Positions 17,534 through 24,573 of a DNA stretch of 37,102 nt are shown here, piece after piece. Position 1 is the first letter of the stretch; each line of letters starts with the position of its first letter. Made by a program: the position numbers and the translations under genes. Under the pieces are notes generated by a model. That model had not been told where the DNA came from. It did not search any database and saw nothing but the letters and a program-made list of their open reading frames with translations. The DNA lies in NCBI GenBank assembly GCA_002238805.1, contig MPNB01000031.1, positions 1-37,102 on the forward strand, read 5' to 3'. This DNA comes from Rhodothermaceae bacterium bin80 (GTDB lineage Bacteria; Bacteroidota; Rhodothermia; Rhodothermales; Bin80).

Positions 17534-19036
17534 CTAGTCAACTTCTCCCATCAGGCGCTTAATGAATGGGAACGCAGCCAGTGCCACTACTCCGGAAAGA
17601 CCGATAATCATTGCCACGTTGCCGAAGAGAGCCGACGCGGCAAGCGTCTCGAGCTGCCCTGCAACGAGACCTGCAAAAAGATTGCCCAAGGCCGTACCTA
17701 TAAACCATACCCCCATCATCTGCCCTACACGACCCGTAGGTGCCAACTTTGTGATTGAAGACAGTCCAACAGGGCTCAGGCTCAACTCTCCTACCGTATG
17801 GAGAAAGTACATCACAACGAGCCATACAGGGGAAACCAGTGAACCATCCTCTGCATTCGCAGCACCCCACGCAATCACAAAAAAGCCTCCTGCCAACCCA
17901 AGGAGTCCAATGGCAAATTTGGCAGGAATAGATGGATTGCGCTTCAATCTCGCCAATGTGATCCAGAGAGACCCAAATACCGGTGCTAAAATGATGATGA
18001 ATGTGGAATTCACCGACTGCAACCAACTAGCCGGCAGCTCCCAGCCACCCAGCATCCTGTTGGTTGAATCACGGGCAAACAAGTTGAGCGACGATCCTGC
18101 CTGCTCAAACCCCGACCAGAAAATTGCAGACAGAATGAACAACCAAAAAATTACAATTAACCGTCTCTTCTCCAGATTGGTGTGGTTGGCCAGAATCAGT
18201 AGGTAAGCAAAGAACAGCACAGCAATCACAATTACCGCATAGCCAAGCCAAGTTGCAAGCGTCCCCAATGAAAGGGTTTGCAGAAGTAATGTACCAGCTA
18301 TAGCAGCGACAATGAATGAGACCGCCAACACAATGTAGGTGGTCTGCACCTTTTTCTTCTGTTTGCTCTTTGATGCGTCCGACTTTAATAAGCCAGCTTC
18401 CCCCAGATACTTTCCACCTAGTCTGTACTGAATCAGGCCGAGAATCATGCCCAGCCCTGCCAACGAAAACCCGTAATGCCAATTGTAGGATTCTCCTAGC
18501 CATCCGGTAAGAATCGGCCCGGCAAACGCACCTAGATTGATCCCCGTGTAGAAGATCGAAAAACCTGCGTCCCTTCTCGCACCCCCTTCGGGATACAGGT
18601 CACCAACCATCGTGCTAACGTTGGGCTTGAGTAACCCGGTTCCTATTACGATGAACATGAGGCCAAGAAAGAAACTGGGCCTGTCTGCCAATCCTACAAG
18701 TGGTCCGGCCATTGTGAAATGACCAAGTGCAATGATGCAGCCTCCAACAAAGACCGCTTTTCGCTGCCCCCAGATATTGTCTGCAATCCACCCGCCAGGT
18801 AATGCCAAAACATACACGAAGAAAGTGTATAGACCATATATGGCTCCAGCCTCACCTTCACCCAGGCCCAATCCGGGATTGCCCTCTGTAGCCGCGGCCG
18901 TCATAAAAAGAACCAACAGTGCACGCATACCGTAGTAGCTGAATCGCTCCCAGAGCTCTGTAAAGAACAAGGTAGAGAGGCCCCGTGGATGGCCGAACCA
19001 TTTCACGGTATGTGGGGGTTCAGTGCTAGTTAGCAT
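17534..19036 (-). CDS. POT/PTR-family proton-dependent peptide transporter
   Basis: A 500-aa MFS-type inner-membrane transporter of the proton-dependent oligopeptide (POT/PTR2) family, with about 12-14 membrane segments. The N-terminus carries the family signature ELWERFSYYGMRALLVLFM (the ExxER proton-coupling motif). The next segments hold GGWIADNIWGQR and the second PTR signature region GAFAGPILTGWLGE. A hydrophilic KQKKK linker near residue 225 sits in the central loop, as in bacterial members with two extra helices. It imports di- or tripeptides using the proton gradient. It is a single-gene unit on the minus strand, with divergent aspS upstream. Confidence 0.9.
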   Translation of the reverse strand: MLTSTEPPHTVKWFGHPRGLSTLFFTELWERFSYYGMRALLVLFMTAAATEGNPGLGLGEGEAGAIYGLYTFFVYVLALPGGWIADNIWGQRKAVFVGGCIIALGHFTMAGPLVGLADRPSFFLGLMFIVIGTGLLKPNVSTMVGDLYPEGGARRDAGFSIFYTGINLGAFAGPILTGWLGESYNWHYGFSLAGLGMILGLIQYRLGGKYLGEAGLLKSDASKSKQKKKVQTTYIVLAVSFIVAAIAGTLLLQTLSLGTLATWLGYAVIVIAVLFFAYLLILANHTNLEKRRLIVIFWLFILSAIFWSGFEQAGSSLNLFARDSTNRMLGGWELPASWLQSVNSTFIIILAPVFGSLWITLARLKRNPSIPAKFAIGLLGLAGGFFVIAWGAANAEDGSLVSPVWLVVMYFLHTVGELSLSPVGLSSITKLAPTGRVGQMMGVWFIGTALGNLFAGLVAGQLETLAASALFGNVAMIIGLSGVVALAAFPFIKRLMGEVD

Positions 19037-19197
19037 TTTTGGGACTCTCTTTGTGGTGGGCCGGGAGAAGATACGCGATCAGACTGATACCTGCGGGATT
19101 TTCCGCAAAAACCGCTGTCTGCACAGGCATATCCGGTATATTTACGGGTTTCCAGGAATTAATGCAAAACATATCCAGAAACTATGTCTGGTCCTTC

Positions 19198-19203
19198 AAG
19201 GAG
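19198..19203 (+). promoter_or_regulatory. Ribosome binding site that fixes the aspS start
   Basis: AAGGAG lies 4 bases before the ATG at 19208. It falls inside the in-frame extension that would begin at 19184, so 19208 is the better start. It is one of the few clear Shine-Dalgarno sites in the window. Confidence 0.65.
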
Positions 19204-19207
19204 TTTA

Positions 19208-21013
19208 ATGAACGAACATCCGCCCCGAACACATACCTGTGGTGAACTCTCCGACATACATCTGGGAGAGAACGTTGTCCTCAAAGGCTGGGTGGACACA
19301 CGACGTGATTTGGGCGGGGTAATCTTTGTAGATCTCAGAGATCGCTACGGCTTAACTCAGATTGTATTCTCCCCTCAGGATAATATTGCCGCACACGATC
19401 TTGCTGATCGTCTGCGAAGTGAATATGTCGTGTCGGTAATCGGAATCGTCACACCACGATCAAGCGAAACCATTAATCCAAATCTCCCAACTGGAACCAT
19501 TGAGGTTCGTGTGGAGAGTCTGGTAATTCTCGCTGAATCAGAGCCTGTACCATTCTCCGTGTCTGCACACACACAAAAGATTAAGCTGGCATCAGAGGAT
19601 CTGCGGCTGAAATACCGATATCTGGATCTCCGGAGGTCAGATCTACAAAATAAAATTGCGCTGAGACACCGGGCCTACCAGACAATCCATCGCTACTTCG
19701 ATGCACAGGATTTCCTTGAGGTCGAAACACCGACGCTCATGAAATCGACCCCCGAAGGAGCTCGTGATTACCTCGTTCCGAGTCGAGTACATCCCGGATC
19801 ATTCTACGCCCTGCCTCAAAGCCCGCAAACTTACAAGCAACTCCTGATGGTTGGGGGCTTGGATAGGTACGTGCAGATCGTGAAATGCTTCAGAGACGAA
19901 GATCTGCGTGCGGACCGACAACCGGAGTTTACGCAGATTGATGTCGAAATGACCTTCGCGACAGAGGATATGATTTATTCTTTAACCGAAGGTCTATTGG
20001 TGGCACTCTGGAAAGATATCCTCAATGTAGACCTCTCACCCCCCTTCCCCAGATTGTCCTACGAAGATGCCCTGCGCCGGTATGGCTCGGACAAACCTGA
20101 TCTACGTTTTGATCTAGAGATATGCGATCTCAGTTCCGTTTTCAAAAATTCGGGGTTCCGTGTGTTCGATCAGACACTTTCAACAGGTGGATCTGTATTG
20201 GGGCTCGTCGCCCCAGGACAGGGAGATCGAGGACGGGGATACATGGATCGTCTGGATAAGACTGTAGTACGCAAACAAATTGGGGCCGGTGGCCTGATTT
20301 ATGTACGGATACCTTCCGATGGATCTCCTCCAAACTGTTCAGTCAAGGCACATGTCCTCCCGGATGAATTCGTGAATAGGGCCATCGAAACCTCGGAAGC
20401 CAAAATAGGAGATCTGCTGCTTATTCTTTGTGGTCAATGGCCCACCGTTCAGGAGCAGATGGGAGCCCTTCGCCTCCATATGGCCCGCGAGCTTGATTGC
20501 ATTGCAGAAGACGTATGGCAGTTCGTGTGGATCACAGATTTCCCTCTTTTACAATGGGACGCTCGGGAAAAACGCTATACCGCTATGCACCACCCGTTTA
20601 CGTCGCCCCGAACAGAGGATCTCGAGCTTCTTTCAAGTGATCCAGGTCAAGTTCAGGCGAGAGCCTACGATGTCGTGCTCAATGGTATGGAGATTGGTGG
20701 CGGATCTATTCGTATTCACGATCGAAAAATTCAGGAGCAAATGTTCGCTGTTCTGGGCATAGATCCCAAAGAAAGCCAAGAACGATTCGGGTTTCTACTG
20801 GAAGCACTGCGCTATGGCACTCCTCCTCACGGAGGGATTGCCATGGGACTGGACCGTATCGCCATGCTGCTTTCAGGGTCAACCTCCCTTCGTGAGGTCA
20901 TCGCATTCCCGAAGACACAAAGTGCTCAGGAGCCCATGTCTGGAACGCCCGCAACAGTTGCACCCGAAAGATTGGATGAATTGCATGTTCGGTATATCCC
21001 GAAGGCCACATGA
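19208..21013 (+). CDS. aspS: Aspartyl-tRNA synthetase, bacterial type
   Basis: A class II synthetase of 601 aa that charges tRNA-Asp. The N-terminal OB-fold anticodon domain begins RTHTCGELSDIHLGENVVLKGWVD. Class II motif 2 is FRDEDLRADRQPEFTQIDVEM. A bacterial GAD insertion domain occupies roughly residues 285-410. Motif 3 is GGIAMGLDRIAMLLSG, and the tail contains PMSGTPATVAPERLDELHV, as in other bacterial AspRS. The length matches the family. Whether it is strictly discriminating or also charges tRNA-Asn cannot be settled by eye. Its TGA overlaps the ATG of the downstream pyrophosphatase-like gene, so the two are likely co-translated. Confidence 0.96.
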   Translation: MNEHPPRTHTCGELSDIHLGENVVLKGWVDTRRDLGGVIFVDLRDRYGLTQIVFSPQDNIAAHDLADRLRSEYVVSVIGIVTPRSSETINPNLPTGTIEVRVESLVILAESEPVPFSVSAHTQKIKLASEDLRLKYRYLDLRRSDLQNKIALRHRAYQTIHRYFDAQDFLEVETPTLMKSTPEGARDYLVPSRVHPGSFYALPQSPQTYKQLLMVGGLDRYVQIVKCFRDEDLRADRQPEFTQIDVEMTFATEDMIYSLTEGLLVALWKDILNVDLSPPFPRLSYEDALRRYGSDKPDLRFDLEICDLSSVFKNSGFRVFDQTLSTGGSVLGLVAPGQGDRGRGYMDRLDKTVVRKQIGAGGLIYVRIPSDGSPPNCSVKAHVLPDEFVNRAIETSEAKIGDLLLILCGQWPTVQEQMGALRLHMARELDCIAEDVWQFVWITDFPLLQWDAREKRYTAMHHPFTSPRTEDLELLSSDPGQVQARAYDVVLNGMEIGGGSIRIHDRKIQEQMFAVLGIDPKESQERFGFLLEALRYGTPPHGGIAMGLDRIAMLLSGSTSLREVIAFPKTQSAQEPMSGTPATVAPERLDELHVRYIPKAT

Positions 21014-21420
21014 CGGATGCTTACGTATCAATTCTGCAAAAACATTTCTCGTGGGAACAGTGGGAGCAGCTGATTCGCACTGAAGGGATAACATTGGACC
21101 GCCCTCGACGTACGGCACACCCTCGATATCCAGAGATCATCTACCCCATAGACTATGGCTTTATCCGCAATACTACAAGTTCTGACGGGGCTGAGGTAGA
21201 TGTATTCATGGGTTCAGGTGTAGATCGTCTAGTTGGATTGATTGCAACGTCCGACTACCGTCAAGGCGACCAGGAGATTAAGCTGCTTTGGCGCTGTTGT
21301 CCCTCAGAAGTATATCTGGCACATGGCTTCATCAATTTCGACACTTCGAAGTTAAAGGGACGGTTGGTTATGCGGTTTCCAATGGAGACGCTCTGGAACA
21401 TGCAGCCAGTAAAAGATTAG
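21010..21420 (+). CDS. Small inorganic-pyrophosphatase-like protein (family I, altered site)
   Basis: A 136-aa protein starting in the ATGA overlap with aspS. Residues 40-66 (YPEIIYPIDYGFIRNTTSSD, then GAEVDVF) match the core of family I soluble pyrophosphatases, which hydrolyse PPi with Mg2+. Against the E. coli enzyme, D59 and D64 align with D65 and D70, but the D67 position is A61. D82 and D87 align with D97 and D102, and K91 lies near K104. It is shorter than a normal family I enzyme (about 175 aa). Its coupling to a synthetase that produces PPi is suggestive. Loss of one metal-binding Asp means activity may be weak, altered or absent. Confidence 0.7.
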   Translation: MTDAYVSILQKHFSWEQWEQLIRTEGITLDRPRRTAHPRYPEIIYPIDYGFIRNTTSSDGAEVDVFMGSGVDRLVGLIATSDYRQGDQEIKLLWRCCPSEVYLAHGFINFDTSKLKGRLVMRFPMETLWNMQPVKD

Positions 21421-21469
21421 ATTCCGGGAAATTGCCGTAAATTGCCCGGCGTTAGTTCTCGTACATGTT

Positions 21470-21888
21470 GATCCCGTAGCTCAGTTGGAAGAGCATCTGA
21501 CTTTAATAATGGAGCCTCGCGCAGGAAACTGCGTGAGTGGAGGCTGCTGTATGCTGGAACGCCCTAAAACCACCGCTACGCTGTCACGCGTGAAAATGCA
21601 TTGGATATATGGGTAATCAGCAGGCAACCTTGATCTGTGGGTCGATACAGTCAGTTCATCCCTCGAGGAAGTGACAATCCCGTGGGATAATGACTGAAAA
21701 ACTATCGCACCACAACTACCGCGTTAAGCGGACTCAAGAAAGCCCTCAGAGGCCATACGCAGCCCACCCGACACCATCACATGGAAGGGTGAAGAGATGG
21801 TCCAGACCACAACACCATTCAGGAGGCCGGTGAAAGCCGGTGTGGTAGGTTAATCAGAGGGTCCCAGGTTCGAGCCCTGGCGGGATCA
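21470..21888 (+). tRNA. trnK: tRNA-Lys(UUU), interrupted by a group I intron
   Basis: Exon 1 is 21470-21503 and exon 2 is 21850-21888. The acceptor stem GATCCCG pairs with CGGGATC (21881-21887), followed by discriminator A21888. The D-stem is GCTC/GAGC with an AGTTGGAA loop. The anticodon stem TCTGA (21496-21500) pairs with TCAGA (21854-21858). The T-stem CCAGG/CCTGG encloses TTCGAGC. Removing 21504-21849 gives the 7-base loop CTTTTAA with anticodon TTT at positions 34-36. The spliced sequence closely resembles ordinary bacterial tRNA-Lys. CCA is not encoded (ACT follows). No other split keeps both a 7-base loop and a final intron G. Confidence 0.93.
21504..21849 (+). ncRNA. Group I self-splicing intron (IC3-like) in the tRNA-Lys anticodon loop
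   Basis: A 346-nt intron between tRNA positions 34 and 35, ending in G21849 as group I introns must. P1: the exon end pairs with an internal guide, keeping a U21503-G21512 wobble at the 5' splice site. P2: an AGCCTC/GAGGCT stem topped by a GAAA tetraloop (21525-21528). P3: GGCTGC (21542-21547) with GCAGCC (21759-21764), sharing bases with P2. P4: TGCTG (21552-21556) with CAGCA (21618-21622). P5: CCC/GGG. P6: GGC/GCC plus CTTGA/TCAAG. P7: GGCCA (21751-21755) with TGGTC (21798-21802). P8: CACCC/GGGTG. P9: ACCACA/TGTGGT. It resembles the cyanobacterial tRNA-Leu intron in insertion site and layout. No homing endonuclease ORF is present. Confidence 0.93.
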
Positions 21889-21895
21889 CTTACAA

Positions 21896-21982
21896 GCCCG
21901 GGTGGCGGAATAGGTAGACGCGCTGTCTTGAGGGGGCAGTGCCCTTACGGGCGTGCTGGTTCGATTCCAGTCCCGGGCACCA
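21896..21982 (+). tRNA. trnL: tRNA-Leu(GAG)
   Basis: An 87-nt class II tRNA. The acceptor GCCCGGG pairs with CCCGGGC (21972-21978), followed by A and an encoded CCA (21980-21982). The anticodon stem CTGTC/GGCAG closes loop TTGAGGG, with anticodon GAG at 21930-21932 (leucine CUC/CUU codons). The long variable arm is typical of Leu. It starts 7 bases after the tRNA-Lys discriminator, so both are probably cut from one transcript. Confidence 0.93.
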
Positions 21983-22029
21983 TCATATCCAGACGGGCAC
22001 AGGCCTGTGAACCTAAGGCCTGTTTGCAC

Positions 22030-22620
22030 CTACTGGTGCTGCATATCACGCACCAGTTCATAGCTCACCACCCGGTAAGCAGGATGATACAACTCCGAGT
22101 ATCGCTCTGAATGGTGGATTGCGGGAAACCCTCCCGCAGACATGATACTATACAAAGAGTCCAGCGCATCCACTCTGACCGCTATCATACGTTTCCTGGC
22201 GGCTTCTCGCAGAGACTGCCAATATCGTTCAAACCCGTTGCTAAGCTCTGTCTCCTGGTTCGCCGTCTGCAGAAAAATCCGAAAAAGTTCGTCGGATCTA
22301 CCGCCCGCAGACTTGTACGGACGTAAGTTGATTCGTGCATACGTCGACTCGGGCCCGAGGATTTCCAGGAGGGGCTCATTGCTGAGCGAGTCAAAACCCT
22401 CCCATTCACGGATTAACCAATCATGCGCAGCTTCAACGTTCTGTATTGCATGGCCTGCACCAAAAACAGCCTGATGGGCAAGTTTGTACCAGTCTTGGAC
22501 TTCCATTGCGGGGTAACGCGTATTCTGCTCCTCCAGGATCGTTGAGTACCCGGATTCTGTTCGGGAATTACAACCGATGCCCAGCGCTGCAAGGATAACC
22601 CACCAGAACAAAACTTTCAT
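22030..22620 (-). CDS. Small lipoprotein of unknown function
   Basis: A 196-aa protein with a lipoprotein signal (MKVLFWWVILAALGIGC, Cys17), so it is likely anchored in a cell-envelope membrane. The mature part contains KLAHQAVFGAGHAIQNVEAA, NLRPYKSAGG and KRMIAVRVDALDSLYSIMSAGGFPAIHHSERY. The GxGHAI and PAIHHS histidine segments look conserved-site-like and could bind a metal or form an active site. I do not recognise the family. It sits between the tRNA pair and a divergently transcribed hypothetical gene. Codon use and the clean signal support a real gene. Confidence 0.75.
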   Translation of the reverse strand: MKVLFWWVILAALGIGCNSRTESGYSTILEEQNTRYPAMEVQDWYKLAHQAVFGAGHAIQNVEAAHDWLIREWEGFDSLSNEPLLEILGPESTYARINLRPYKSAGGRSDELFRIFLQTANQETELSNGFERYWQSLREAARKRMIAVRVDALDSLYSIMSAGGFPAIHHSERYSELYHPAYRVVSYELVRDMQHQ

Positions 22621-22765
22621 GCTGACTGTGCTCGTACGCTATGCCAGTTTTTACTGATCAGACATATCGAAGGCTCACTCCGACGGATTCATTCCCCACT
22701 GTCACATACATTGGCAACCTGCATCACACGATTCTGTATCAGTCCAATCTCCCGCTGATTATCCA

Positions 22766-23155
22766 ATGGACGCTTCGCAGTCCTCACTTCCTTTCATTCC
22801 AGAATACAATAAACCAGACACACCTGGTGTCTGGATGAATTTTGACAATACGGTAGCGATCTATCTGATCATTACCGAGGAGATGAGTTTTGTAGAAGCA
22901 GCCCAACAGGCATTCTCCATGGTGAAAGACGCACAAACTCGATTTCCTGACTGGCCGCGCATCTTTTACCTGGACATTGGGAGACACAGGAGCGCAGACC
23001 AGACTTTCAACGACGAGATGGTGGAGTTTCAGCAGGAATTCTGGTTCTCTGCCATTGCACCTTTCCTAACAAGCTTCGACCTGCCCCTGACAGGTCCGCT
23101 AGTCAATCCCGACACACAACGAAATGATATCCCAAATTCATTAGCTATTAAGTAA
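22766..23155 (+). CDS. Hypothetical protein, 129 aa
   Basis: A short soluble-looking protein with no signal or membrane segment. Features are an N-terminal Pro-rich start, VAIYLIITEEMSFVEAAQQA and FPDWPRIFYLDIGRHRSADQ, and an acidic/aromatic stretch EMVEFQQEFWFSAIAPFLT. I do not recognise it. It diverges from the lipoprotein gene across 145 bases and is followed directly by the TnpB element. A smaller overlapping frame at 22641-22838 looks like noise. Confidence 0.6.
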   Translation: MDASQSSLPFIPEYNKPDTPGVWMNFDNTVAIYLIITEEMSFVEAAQQAFSMVKDAQTRFPDWPRIFYLDIGRHRSADQTFNDEMVEFQQEFWFSAIAPFLTSFDLPLTGPLVNPDTQRNDIPNSLAIK

Positions 23156-23165
23156 CTTGCAACAT

Positions 23166-23195
23166 CCAATACCGTTTACCACTTCGGTATATTGG
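23166..23195. repeat. Inverted repeat before the TnpB gene
   Basis: CCAATACCG (23166-23174) pairs with CGGTATATTGG (23185-23195) with a two-base bulge and a 10-base loop. It starts 10 bases after the stop of the 129-aa gene. It could be that gene's terminator (a short AAAATTTT follows) or part of the left-end hairpin of the IS200/IS605-type element. AGTACCC at 23220-23226 recurs in the right end. Confidence 0.4.
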
Positions 23196-23246
23196 AAAAT
23201 TTTGGGGATGATATACGAAAGTACCCAAATTATCTTGAACTGAGCC

Positions 23247-24548
23247 ATGCTCGTAGAGGCTAAGAACCAAACCGACATAAAAGGTTCACGCAAAAGAGCC
23301 TACGTAACTGTGCGTTACCGTTTACGTGGAAAGCGTGCAGTTTACCAGTTCCTGAACGAACTAGCAGGTGCTAACAGGAATCTATGGAATTCTACACGTA
23401 GCAACATCAGTAAGGACTACAAAGAAACGGGCAAGACCAAGACTTCTTACCATGATCTGTGCAAGTGGTACAAGTATCATAAACACACCGAAGCACAAGG
23501 GTTATCTAAATATCCAGTAGTGCTTACACGCACCGGATTGAAAGATTTGTCCAACGCGTTCAAGCAGTTTTTCAGAGGAACACGGAATTCCCCTAACTTC
23601 AAAAGCAAAAAGAAGGCAAAGAAGAGTTTTGCCTTTGATGTGTCTGGCGCAGGCCTGTTCAAAGAGAATGGGTACGTTCGATTAAAACGTGGACTGTATG
23701 CAAAACTCATGCAGTATCATCGCATCAACGAGTACTCAGACCCTATTCCCAAGTCTGCACGAATATTTGAAGAGCATGGCAACCGGTATATTACGGTTCA
23801 ACATGAAGTTGATGCGATAGAGCGTGAAACTGATGAACGTGGCATCGGGGTAGATAGGAATGTTGGGCAGGTTGCGGACACAAACGGCAATATCCATTAT
23901 TTGACCCGTGTTACACGACGTGTTGCTCGGATTACGGTTCTACAACGAAGACTGGCTAAACAAAAGAGATGCAGTAATAGATGGAGGAAGACCAAGAAAA
24001 CCACATCCCGCCATGAACGAAAGTTGGCATATATCCGAAAGAATGATTTGAGACATATCGCCAAGTTGATTACATATAGTTCCACACTTGTATTTCTGGA
24101 AGACCTGAAAACCAAAGGGATGACACGGAGTGCAAAAGGAACAGTCAAGCAACCCGGCAAGAATGTGAAAGCTAAATCTGGCTTGAATAGAGAGATCCTG
24201 AAAACAGGCTGGGGACAGATGGAACGGTTTTTAAGTGAGCGTGGCTATGTCCATAAAGTGAACCCCGCCTACACATCTCAAACGTGTAGTCAGTGTGGGT
24301 ATAAGGACAAGCAGAATCGAAAGACGCAATCTGAATTTATCTGCTTGGAATGTGGGTTCAAGTTGAATGCAGACACAAATGCTGCGATGAACATCTGGGC
24401 GTTTGGGATGGCGTCCATCAACGGACGTGGAGTCTATGTAAGACCTGTTCGCAGGCAACAGACAATAAAACGTCAAAATGAACACAGTACCCTTGGGTAC
24501 TGTCCCTGGGTACTGTCGTATTATAATTCCCATACTTTTCGTTCCTAA
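23247..24548 (+). CDS. tnpB: RNA-guided nuclease TnpB (IS200/IS605 family OrfB)
   Basis: A 433-aa TnpB. In this family the protein is a Cas12-like RuvC nuclease guided by an RNA made from the element's right end; it cuts the empty donor site and helps keep the element. The RuvC triad is intact: D203 in GVDRN, E285 in FLEDL and D376 in NADTNAAMNIW. A four-cysteine zinc ribbon lies between (C347, C350, C366, C369). The N-terminus carries the basic wedge region. No TnpA (Y1) transposase is nearby, so this is a stand-alone TnpB (IS1341-type). The last ~20 residues, from EHSTLGYCPWVLS on, are encoded by the right-end hairpin repeats and extend past the usual end. The gene looks functional. Confidence 0.93.
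   Translation: MLVEAKNQTDIKGSRKRAYVTVRYRLRGKRAVYQFLNELAGANRNLWNSTRSNISKDYKETGKTKTSYHDLCKWYKYHKHTEAQGLSKYPVVLTRTGLKDLSNAFKQFFRGTRNSPNFKSKKKAKKSFAFDVSGAGLFKENGYVRLKRGLYAKLMQYHRINEYSDPIPKSARIFEEHGNRYITVQHEVDAIERETDERGIGVDRNVGQVADTNGNIHYLTRVTRRVARITVLQRRLAKQKRCSNRWRKTKKTTSRHERKLAYIRKNDLRHIAKLITYSSTLVFLEDLKTKGMTRSAKGTVKQPGKNVKAKSGLNREILKTGWGQMERFLSERGYVHKVNPAYTSQTCSQCGYKDKQNRKTQSEFICLECGFKLNADTNAAMNIWAFGMASINGRGVYVRPVRRQQTIKRQNEHSTLGYCPWVLSYYNSHTFRS
24400..24535 (+). ncRNA. Putative omega RNA scaffold at the TnpB right end
   Basis: In characterised TnpB elements the guide RNA scaffold overlaps the tnpB 3' end and runs to the right terminus, with the guide taken from the flank just outside. Here the 3' end of the gene and the hairpins at 24484-24517 are the expected place. 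Both ends are my estimate, because the element boundary could not be fixed. Confidence 0.3.
24484..24517. repeat. Right-end hairpin and repeat of the TnpB element
   Basis: ACAGTACCC (24484-24492) and GGGTACTGT (24495-24503) form a perfect 9-bp hairpin with a 2-base loop. GGGTACTGTC then recurs at 24508-24517. Such hairpins are typical of the subterminal right end of IS200/IS605 elements, and this one lies inside the tnpB reading frame. Confidence 0.65.
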
Positions 24549-24573
24549 CTAGTGTGTCCTCATTATTTCGCTC

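Noticed and set aside
17562..18206. 214-aa plus-strand frame across the POT transporter
   Set aside because: It is antisense to a clear transporter gene and low in any family resemblance, a shadow of its codon bias.
21504..21849. A homing endonuclease or other ORF inside the tRNA-Lys intron
   Set aside because: No frame of useful length exists; the whole insert is accounted for by RNA helices.
22641..22838. 65-aa frame upstream of the 129-aa hypothetical gene
   Set aside because: It overlaps the better ORF in another frame and has no recognisable features.
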